Assembly: GCA_021014325.1 (NCBI GenBank)
Contig: CM037470.1
Coordinates: 7,729,147 to 7,793,146, forward strand
From: Plazaster borealis
Taxonomy: Eukaryota; Echinodermata; Asteroidea; Forcipulatida; Labidiasteridae
Reading direction: 5' to 3'
Length of the DNA stretch: 64,000 nt
Each line of letters begins with the position of its first letter. Positions within the stretch are counted from its first letter, which is position 1. The position numbers were made by a program, and so were the translations under genes. Shown in pieces: positions 35,501 through 47,500 of the stretch. The notes beneath the pieces are model-generated. The model worked only from the letters and a program-made list of their open reading frames with translations. It made no database searches and had not been told where the DNA came from.

Positions 35501-38500
35501 CTTAACATTTAAAACACCTGAACCCCCAATGTTGATATCTGATATTCAACATAACTAAGTTTTTTTCTCATAAGAAAATGCATTTGATGTAAAAACCTGA
35601 CTATTTTGTAATGATCCATCATTATCAAACAGCCTTATGATCTTGAGGGTACAGTAACCTCCATTGTCCTACAATAATTAGTCAGAACATCCAATCTAAT
35701 AACGTCCAATCAGAACATTGTATAAGTATGGTACTTTAGTATTGGCTTTTTCACTATTTCTCTTGTTGCTCATTATTTAATACCCCCACACCTTGCCCCG
35801 CCTCCTGGAAGATGGAGTTTGGTAAGGCATCCCAGGCAGCTATACATCCACCAGTATCTCTGAAATGAATGTAAGATCCTTATCATTAGTCATACCTCAC
35901 TCATTGCAGTCAAGAAGACAGCTGCAGTTCGATGTAAACTATCATCAGCTGATCTGTTGACAGTCTTCACCTTACAACAGAACTGTTTCCATGAAATGAC
36001 CGGATATTTGGCTTCATACCATGTATGCTTCAATCGTCTGATTTCTTCACATAGTCGAGGCATTACTCGACTCCCCTATCAATTCAATCAAAGTAAAGAA
36101 TAAATGCAGGTTTGGTTAGTCATATATCCACTCTAGTTAAGTATGTGACATGGAAGACCCAACAATCTTTAATATAAAAACATGTTCATATTAAAGATTG
36201 TCCAGTCCTCTATCCTTATCAAAATGAGGGATCAAATAAGCTCCAATTTCAATGAAATATTGAAATTATAGTCCTTATCATATCAAGTGAGACTTATGTC
36301 CCTAATCTATAAAGGAACACAAACTTGCAAGGACTGATAATAATAATAATAATAGTGCAATTTATAAAGGGACTTTTGTAGAAACAGCCCAAAGCATAAC
36401 TAATTATAATTTTAAACTAAACAAGAACAAACTACACTAAAAAATATTACCAATTAAAACAATCTGAGAAACTTGCAATTTCAAAACTACATGAAAAATA
36501 AAGAGATTTAGCATGTAAAGTCTAATACATTATAGAAGAAATGACAAGCCACCACTCCGTTGATAGACAAAGCAAACCACAATAAATAGATACATTCCAG
36601 AGATACATAAACCATAAAGGTATAAAAACATGGCAACAGTAATATTTACAGTTAACACAGGTAAGCTCATACAGTTCCTTTATTTAATATGTGACAGTTG
36701 AATTTTCCAAAAACAGCACCAACATTACCAAATAAAATATATCACTAAAAACTCTATAGTAAAAACTAGGACATTATTGAGTTAAATGTGGAACCATCCT
36801 TTAATTTGACAACTTGAATACTTCCTGATGACACACTTCCTTACCTTAATACGAGATGCAAGGGACTCAAGTGTGCCCCTTAGTCTAACCATTGCCTTAG
36901 ATCCATACTTGATGCTATTTATAGCAATGACATCATTCAATACATTGAGATGATTGGAAAATTCTGCTTGAATCTGTTTCAGCATTGATGCAGCCTGTAC
37001 TTTACCTAGTGACAACAAAGTCATAAACAGATTTCATGAAATGAAGCAAGACAGACCCAACAGTTGCATCACATACTCAGTACTAGCATCATATACATCC
37101 ATACCCTATTAAAACTTTCCGCTATGCACAAAAAAGGAAAGCTTTTGTTTAAAGGTAATGTTGAAAACTCAACAATTATTGTTTGAATAATGCATTTGTA
37201 GAGTGTTTGGTTGTATTGAGTTTGACACACTTCACTGTACTATACTTACCTTCTATGTGGCTGGTCAGTTGATCTAGATGGGTAGCAACAAGTACAACAT
37301 CAGGTTTAGTCTGGTAAGCGTAGTCATGTCCAGCTTTCACAAAGGCCAACCATCTTCGTAACTGCAGTCAGAATGGGAATCACGTTAGCCTTATTACACA
37401 TACTTTTGCTTTTATTTTGTTCATACAAATGTGTTGTTACCCCCTTGTATTATGATGATATGATGTGTCCCCCTCACTTGGGCCAAAAGAAAATTTTTCA
37501 TGAAAAATTGACCTTGATGGATAATGAAGTGTTTGAACAAGTTTTATCATTACAACTCTGAAAATCTCCGAGTGAGAAAACCGTAAACTATCACCTCTGA
37601 CCATCATATACATATGTATCACTTCATCAGATAATGTTCTAAATCCTATGCATGGTATTTTCAGTAGTAAAACAACATCATCCATAAAGAGCTGTACAAT
37701 TGCAGGGAAAATTTACTGAAATTAATTGTTCATGTTTTGAATGGATCACCAGCGGGTTCAGATTTGTACAATAATTCTAACATGTCGCAATCAGTAGGAG
37801 ATACTACGAGGCAGTTTTGTACTTGAACAGTTAACTTGTTTTTCATCATGATGTGATTATTTCTCAAATATCCAACTTACCGATCCATATTGGTTTTGTT
37901 TGGTGACGTCATACACAAGTGCATATATACAGTTCTGTGCTCCGAGGAACATAGCGTGGGTCACATGATATTCCAGTTGCCCAGCACAATCCCAGAATGC
38001 AAAGGTTCCAGCTCCCGGTACATTGCATTTACTCAGCTCAATCCCTGGCGTCGCCTTGTAGTCATGGTAACCACTTGGTAAGTTTTGCCAGTTACCAGGT
38101 AGCCACCATTGGGGCTTCTGGATATAAAACCAATATTAAGAAAAACAGGTTGAAATAATGATGTCACAGAAAGAATAACATTAATATTTAAAGAGCTTTT
38201 TTTCAGTTTCTTCTTCTCAAACAAGTTGAAAAAATTCCATTCAATGAAAGCAAGAGTTGAATGATGTAACTATGCCATGGACTGGTAAGTTCTACCTCCA
38301 TGTTTAGAATTAATACAAAATTTCTGATTAACTTAGTCTTGCCTTTTTATAAATACTCAGCACTTTCCTGAGGTAACAATGATAATATAATTATACAGAT
38401 TTCAACTTTACCTTGACCAGTGCCTTCTGCAGTGTGGTTTTACCAGCTTTAGGATCACCGATTAAGAACAGTTTGACAACATCAATGGGAACAGTCCCCA

Positions 38501-41500
38501 TTTGAACTAACTTGTCATACTTTTGCTTCTGTAACATCAAAATCACAATATTCATATATAAGAATTTTTGATAGAAGTTGGCATAAATAATTTGGTGCAA
38601 TGTATTCTTTTCTTTAGTGGCACAAAATGTTGAAGACCCAGCTGGCCTCCTTGTCTAAGCAACTATTCTAAATCAAAGTCTTGGGTAAAGATCTGCGCCA
38701 AATTGTAAAAAACGTCTACGGTTTTTTTTAATTCTTGTTTTTTCAGAAGTTTTAAATTGTCAGATAGGCTTAGAATGTTAACATTTATTGAGTAATTCTT
38801 GCTGCGTGGTCAAGCTGTAAACCAGCTGTGGCCTAAGCTGAACGATTCAATGTAAACTGAAGTAGAAAGCGATTCAAACCTTCTCTGCTTGTGTAATGAT
38901 CTTGGCAGCTTTACCTGACCTACGAGGCAGCAGACCACTCGGTGTCTTACCCTCCTAGTTTGTAATGACAAAAAGGGGTCATTAATAATCAAACACTGAT
39001 TAATATGTCAAAGAGACTGTGCTTAAAATAGTGAAAATAACACACAACAATTAATAACCAAATCAATAACTGGGTAAGTTTTATTACTTTTAAGAAATAA
39101 TATATTGAATATGGTCAAACAGATAGTTCAGCCATTGCCAATTGTAACTACTACAATCAAAATAAAAAGAGCATTATCAACAATGCTTTCTTTTCTAGAA
39201 ACCAAACAAAGATGTATGATTTGATTAAGCTTTTTGAAATGTGACAATGTAATAGTAAGGTTATATTGCTACTTAACTTTGCACGTTTATTTTGAATGGG
39301 TATCAGAACTTTTTAACATGAACCACAGGCCACATTTACTTCAAAGGAGGGGGAAACTTTTGCATTATCTTATAATGTCCATATTGTTTGGTGTGATGTC
39401 TGATTTTAGTCTTCATTGTTGTACTGTTACTTTGTATTTTTCTAATAGGTTTAGAATTAAAAACAACTTTTTAAGCAGTTGAAGTTGTAAATTCTTAAAT
39501 TGTAAACTGTTTAAATGGTTTCATGTAGTTTGTAATGTTCATACCAATAATTATTTGTAATGTACTTTTAACTTCAGCATGATAAATTATTGAATTGAAT
39601 GTTGATACAAGTGTTACTTATTTGTACTCAATTACAGTTGAGCATACACCTTACACAACTTAACTACCACACTGGTGACTCTATAGGCCCATACAGGAGT
39701 CACAATTTCAGATGTTTTAATTTCATCTTAGAGCTTTGTAAATTTATCAAGTCCAAGCCTCTATCACTGGAAAGATGGGATTAATCTTATGACACAAACT
39801 ATCAGTGGTGCGGATGGAGTAAGATTAATGAATTAAAGAGGCTGTCGGTATAAATGTCTAGAGTTTCATAGTGGTACATGACTTACATTATTAATGAGCA
39901 GAGCATCAGAACCAGATGTGATGAGTAAATGACATATGTCTGCATTACCAAGACTTGCTGCTACATGTAACGCACAGTTACCATTCTAAAACCAAAACAA
40001 TATTTTAAAGTAGGTCAAGTTTCTTGAGTAAACACAATACTGTATTTATCAAACAATAAGTAATTTTTTAATAAAAGAAAGGGTATGTTTCCTGGGAATA
40101 TAATTTGGTGTAACCTTGGACCTTCAGATGTGTCTGAAATATAAATTTGGATTATTAAGGGTACTTTGGATAACCTTATCAGCATGGTGGGTGTAATGAG
40201 GGGACAAAGACCAAGACACAGGCCCCAATGGAAGCAATGGTCTCTCTGCCTTCTAGACATTCTAAAACTCATCAGGGAAGAGGTCTGTTGCTCATCACTA
40301 TCATTCAACATGCATTATGATGAATTCATTATGAATCTCCTCCTCATTACCTCTTCATACAATATTATTTTAATAGATGTGAAATTTACATCGGGATAAA
40401 GAAAAATGTTTGGTTCTATCCATACACCGATGTGCGTTATGTACTGTACACTCAGAACTTTCCCCGAATCTTGTGAAAAAAATGCACTAAGCACTTAAGC
40501 ACTCTGACCTTTGAAATGCAAGAGTAGATGTCTTACCACTAGACCACCAAGATTGCCCAATAGTTAGAGGCCGTTCAGATCCTATATTTTAGCAATAAGG
40601 CTGTTATCAATGAGTAAATAACAACTTACTTTGAAATTAAACTCAAATGTTATTGGAAGTTAAACAATTATGAAGTCAGCAGTAGGTTTGTTCCCCTATA
40701 AGTGTCGGCAAATTAATTTACAGAAACTTCTAGTGGTTAGTTTCTTGCCCTGTGTTTTTATTTATAAAAGGTTAGAACTGTTAATTCTGCAATGAAATAC
40801 CTGCCCACCTGTTCAAATGAAAACTACACACACACTTATCCAAATTCCTAAGTATTGCAAACTGCAATTAAATAGGAATCTGCTACCTGAAGCACTGTTT
40901 TCTTACTAAAGTATTGATGCCTATGATGTATGTAAAGGTAATTGTAGTTTAACTGTGCTCAAAAAAGCTTCCTGCACTTACTTTATTTCTTGATGTGATA
41001 TCAGCTCCATTCTGTAGAATGATTTTACAGGTTACCAGTTTGCCACTAGTTGCTGCTGCATGTAACACTGTATCACCAAGCTGCTCGAAGACAAGAAAAT
41101 TATTAATATGTGGCTCAATATAGTCAAACATATATCAATATCCAATCCAATAATGTATTGCTTCATCAAACACCCTCATGGCAAAAATAGTTGTTTTTCG
41201 GGGTAAACAAATTACAAATTGATAGGTAATTTTCTTCCAGGGTTTCATATTAAATACAAGATTTGCCGGTTTCATGTTTACAAAATGAACGAGAAATGTC
41301 TGTCTTTACCGCTCCTGAAGAATGATTTTAGAATATACTTCATTGCGGAGAAATTTATGTACGTCTCAAACAGCAACATCATTAAATTCTTAAGTAAATG
41401 GGGCGCTCTCTCGGCACTGTGCACGACTAATGTCTTTTAATTAATTTGTAACATAATTTGTATTACTATTGTTATTTTCTTCTTTCTAATGTTAATCAAG

Positions 41501-44500
41501 TGATCAATAAATGAGAATCCCCGGGATTGAAAATAAAATTAAAATAAATGAATGACTAAGAACTACATACTACATAGTATAAAACCATGTTCGTGGTAAC
41601 AGCCAATTGTTGGATCAGGATGCTACCTGCTAAACATGCAAAGCTTATACCAAAGTGGCCTTACAATGTAACACTCAGCCTTATAAAAAATACGTTTATT
41701 TAGAGGGCCATGTGACGGCCTCAAGGTGCTTCAGAGATAAAAACAGAAGCAAATAAGTAAAAAGTAAAAAGTAAGCAAAAGTACAGAATACAAGAAACAA
41801 TTAGTCAGTAAAAAATATAAGTAAGACTCAAAGCCTCAAAATACAAGTACTGGAAACAAAATGTGGAAAACTCATCCAGAGACAATAAGCTACAAAATAC
41901 AACTGTTAAAAGGAATCTATATGTGAGGGTAGAGGTTACTAGCACATACACCCTTGGCCAAAAGATCCTCAGCATCTGGCTATAGATCGTTACCATGCAA
42001 TTCAATAAGCTAGTTTCCTTGAACAAACTATTACCAACCTGATTCTTAGTAAGAATATCTGCACCTCGGTCAAGTAGTAGTTGACACATTTGATGATGTC
42101 CTTGTATACAGGCTATGTGTAGTGCAGTATTACCATCCTGTGAATTGAAACCATAGCACTCTCAGTCTACCAGACTATTGGTTCAATGTTAACGGTAGCA
42201 ATTAGACTATTCATCAACTGAAATGCTCTCAAGTGTGAGTAGAGGAAACATGAAAGGGGGAACAAGTATTACATGCATAAAACATTTTAATATAAACACA
42301 TGGACCATAATTAAAAACAATTCTGTCATAAGGTAGCTATAATAACAATTTGAAACCTTTCAAATATTTCACAAAGGTATTGAATTTAAAGCTATGCAGT
42401 TTGTGGGCGGGTGGGGGGGGGGAATGTTGGCATTTATTATGTTTACAAACTCCATCCCCCTCTTCTCCCATCCAGATCTTAGTTTTTGCTGCCTTTCTAA
42501 CAATGACTACACTTACCTTATTACGTGCATTGACATTGGATCCCTTATCAAGTAATATGCGACATGTGTTGATTTTACCACTGAAAACTGCAGAGTGCAG
42601 TGGCGTATTGCATAACTTTAAAGAAATCAAATGTATTAATAGATTCAGTACAAACTTGGAAAACACAAGTATTCAGCCACAGTACATCAATTAAGAAATT
42701 ATTAATTTAAATATTAGTTAAATGGTATGTGAAAATCAAATATTTGATATACAATTTTATTGTTTTCCCCCACAAATGTTCAATGAAAAGTCAAGTTGTG
42801 ATTTAAAGAACTTCTAAGGTTTTCCAACTAATATACAAAATAATTCCCTTCTAAGGAATGTGGTTCTAGAGAAAGGGATTCAAAAAATGTCAATTGTGTA
42901 TTCCAATTACGGATTATTCTTCCTCCAGTTCTTTGGCAATATCTCAGAATCGCTACCACCTTTTGAAAAGAAATTTTCACAGGTTAGTTTTATTGTATAT
43001 ATCTACATTTACGTAGAATTGAAACAATCAAATGGTTCCAAAAACCAAAGGTATACTTTGCCTTTAATGGGTAGAATTGTTGATGTTGTAGTTACCTGAT
43101 CCAATGCAAATGGACTAGCTCCTGCATTAATGAGTGTCTTACAAGTATCTACATGGCCAGCAGCTGATGCCTCATGTAAAGCACTATGACCATTCTATAA
43201 AAGACAAATCAGTCATCAAATACATTTCACTGCATGAAGACCAGAACGTTTCAACAAACATAATTAATTTTGTTCTTTCCAAGTAAAGCACTATGACCAT
43301 GCTAAAAAAAGACAAATCGTTCATCAAATACATTTCACTGCATGAAGACCAGAACCTTTCAACAAACATAAATTGGTCTCTCCAACAAAACATCCATCAT
43401 CAATCTTTATCTACTGGTTGATTTATGTCACTCAAAAGAGTGTATCCAGCGGATTTTGTAATAGTGTATCAAGTAGTTACCTTTTTTAATGTACCACTGA
43501 CTATGAATAACTTTTTAAAAAACGTAACAAAAAAACCTCTTTGCCATCAAATTAAAACAGTTTTTCAGAAAGAAAACAAGGTTAGGATATTTATTTATTT
43601 ATTTATGTATTTCGTATTATTTAACCAGGGTAGCCCCATCAGTTTTAAATCAACTATTCTCCCTTGGGCCCCTGCATGGATAATAGCCAAGTAAATATTT
43701 GTTTTAAAATCTTTTGCCTGAGTACTTTGATGGTGGTTTGAAAAGAACAAAGGATAGAAGGTCTCGCACCTCTCTGGTGAAAATCCAACCAACACCTTCC
43801 ACAAGCAAGAGGCCAGCTTCATTCATGTAATGAGTAACTTCTAGGGAAGTTAGGTGGATGTAGCATTACCACGTAAACCAACCCTTCTTACATTTGTAAA
43901 TAAAGGACAATTATCCAGAATGCCTTTTGCCACCAAGCCTAATCTATTTAGATGATAAGTAAAATTTGAAACTTTGAATGGTGAAGAAACAATCAAGTGA
44001 AGTTTGCGGAGACACGTAATAAATCTCTTACAAGCTGTGGTGGTTCTAAAAGATCTATTAAATGGTGTCTCCGCATACCTCACTTGATTATTTAGTCGAT
44101 AGAAGTTTTGCTTTGAGCAATTGGGATTTGGTAAATCATGAGCCAGCTTTTATAACTCTTTTTGCGTGGCCTATGATCATATGAATGAATGGAACTATCA
44201 ATCATACATATAGTAATAGCAGTCTCAATCCTGCACAGGTAGTGAAACAGACTGAAGTATAAGGACAAACTATAAACATCTCCATACTGTACCTGGTTTT
44301 TAGCTGTGACATTAGCTCCTGCTGATATCAATGCATGACAAACACCCTTGCTTCCCCAAGAAGCTGCAGTTAACAAAGCGGTATCACCAAACTAAATCAA
44401 GATAAATGAAAATAAAAATCATTTTAAAACCCTTAAATATCACATCGTAAGAGGCATGTCAATCTTCTGATTTTAACTGCTTCTATTTTATCGCCATGAC

Positions 44501-47500
44501 AGGATATTTTATTAGTACGCAGTCATGACTGTGACTATATATTAAATTGATAATTTTGTGCCAGTTAATACAAAATCCAAGTGTAAACATTATGTGGCAC
44601 CATTTGCAATTTAATTGTCCACCTTTCACAAACCCCCAGTAATCCAACTAAATCCTAATTGTGATGAATCGACTGACAAATTATTGCGGTAAATTCAACT
44701 GATAAATTTCACCAATGATTCTTTTCTGAATTATCATAAAACTTATTTATGAAGTGAATAATCCGCCCCACAGCAGCCACAATTCTATGTTTTGAGTTTG
44801 AGATAGAGACCAGGAATGGGTGGATGATTGGTCAATACATAACGGCTTTCCAACAGTCTGATCGAGCCAATAAAATTTGTAAATGTCTGTAAGAAAATGT
44901 CTTTATATGGATGTACAAACTGAGTTTCATTAAACAAACAATTTAATAATGGCTAGAAATTTCTTTGACTTTTGACTGTAAATAATCCAGCACTGTAATG
45001 GAAAAAGGACTTAATCCCGAAGCGAACTGGTTTACATTTTGTAATCAGGACTCATTCAATCATATTTATAATCCTTGTACCAACAAATGATAATGAACTC
45101 AACATTAACATTAAAAAAATTGTATCTTCAAGTAATTAACCACAACGAAAACTGACTATGGGTAAATTTGTTTAATAATCTTGGGTTGAACAAAGAAAAA
45201 ATTACTACAGTGGGACTTGAACCTGCGGCTTATTATGTGCGAGGTTCAATTCCTTCTCTAGTCAAGTTTTCTTTGTTCAGCCCAAAATTAATGACATAAT
45301 GTACTTGATCTGTCTGCTCCAGCAATGCAGATGCTTGTAACATGGCTTTACAGATGTACACATGACCACTCTTAGCAGCATAGTGTAAAGGACTCCTCCC
45401 ACTCTAAATATACAGCAGAAACATACACAACATTCCTAGTTATAAGAACTGACATTGTTCAGAAACAATAAAGAGTCAATTAATCAGAGCTTATATGGCA
45501 ATTAATATGATTATGAATGCTTGTTATATATTACTTTAATGATGTCATACTTTAAAAAAATTAAATAGATCTTATAATATTATGGGAAGATTACTAAAAG
45601 TATTAAATAAACTGATGCGTGTTAAACACTGTTACTCTCTACCGGTACTTTCCTGGTTCCTGTGAAAATAATCCACAGGCATATTACTCGGGTGGGATCC
45701 GAACCTACGAGCGACCTTTCCAATTCTAGAGCAGATGTCTTACCACTGGACCACTGAGATTACCCAGTTAGATGCAGTTTGGGTATAACCAAATAATATT
45801 CTTTATCCTTGATGCAAATTAAACATCTATTAAAACGTATTACAATATGTATATGGATTAAGACATGGTATCAAACACAATTCACCTCCAGTGTACGGAG
45901 TCTTCTCTTTAAGACTGTGTAATAAAGCTAGTATCCTTCATTGCATAAATTCTAAACATTACCTTTGTACACTGTTCATTAACCACTGTCAATCAGTTTG
46001 GTGATACACATATACTTCAGTTGCAGTACTTTTTCCATTAACTGAGACAGCGCATAAAAAGTAAGCATGGGACAATAAAACTCTTGTTTGATATAATTAT
46101 GTTTCCAGCTTTTAGTTTGTACAAAACAACCAAACGTCCATCAACCATGTAGGATGTATCTTCTTTTCTGAAGCCAAAATCACAAAAACTACAAATTGAG
46201 AATATTTCTTTTTATCGTCAAAAGATAAATATTAATATTACCAATCTAGTGAACATAACTAAAGATGGGTTTGTTTCCAATTGGCCTAAAGTGCAAATAA
46301 TTTATTGAGATTTTTGAACCTTCAAAACTTGATGAACTTTCCAAGTCCATACCAGAATCATGTTAATTATGATTTGTGACAGAACATAAAGTTCATGTAT
46401 ACTACAATTCCATCAGAAAACAATATTATGAAAACAAACTCTTAGAAAGATCAACATTATACTGCAAGAAGAATGAGGGCCAGTTTGTTTGTAATGCCAT
46501 TTGTTATGGATGTACTTATATTTGTCTATTGATTCTTAGCAACATAAATAATAATACTATTAAACGTAAAGTCAAAGATTTATTTGTGTCACAGTCAGTA
46601 ATGTCAACATAATGCTGATTTATAGGCCAAATTGCAAGAGTATAAGTCATCTGTGCAAATTTCAGCTGAATACAATGTCTACTTGCTGAGAACCCAGAAA
46701 AAAAATGCATTTTTTCATCAAGAACCTCAAACCCTCAAACCCATCCACTTTGGTAGGCCTACCAACTGCATCTCCGGCTGCAGCATTCACAAAAATGGAC
46801 ACCAACAAAATTTGAATCCCCAAAACTCGCCTTGAGTTTTGGAGATTCAAATTTGTAGACATACTTTTATTGATTTCTAATCAATGGGGGCATTTCAGAA
46901 GAAATGATTTTGAGGGTTTGGGTTGCCACCATTTCCATCTTTATAACAAGAAAGCTCTTGGAAAGAAATTACACAATATTTGGGGGGTCATTACCAAAGT
47001 ATGACCCTACCTTTAATAATAATCAATACCTCACATACCTTATCAACAGCATTAACCCCTGCACCTGCCTGTATCAATATATCACAGATAACATCATAGC
47101 CACTTCCAGCAGCATAGTGTAATGGGGTCCTGGCAAACTGAATACACAATACAAAAGTATAACTATAATAAAAGAAAGGCAAAATTTTAATTATTTTGAA
47201 TATCCTTTCCTTTTTCTTCTACTATAACTTACATGCAAAGGACAGTAAAAATGTTGTCGTAAAGAGCATTCTTCTCCTGGGATATGCACATCTGGCCTGG
47301 CTGACACAAAATTGTGATGCTCTTGACAATGACAATATAAACAAATCTCAAGTTCACCAGACTTGGTTAAACACATTGTATGACATTCGTTTATGATCTC
47401 ACATATTTATTTCTCTATGAAGGGGTCTTGTGAACTATGGTTTTAGGTTATTATCACAGGTATCACTGGAGTTCGAGTTAATTGTTTGACAATGTTAAAA

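Larger units (their letters stand above)
45404..47038 (-). other. Intron of the Roco-caspase gene
   Basis: 1.6-kb intron containing a tRNA-derived repeat (45640-45775) and a long hairpin (46805-46857). Confidence 0.55.

Noticed and set aside
35785..35870. Possible extra minus-strand exon (GCIAAWDALPNSIFQEAGQ in one frame)
   Set aside because: The segment has AG/GT borders, but its 68-nt length would break the phase-0 join between the exons at 35896 and 35108; it looks like repeat-derived sequence.
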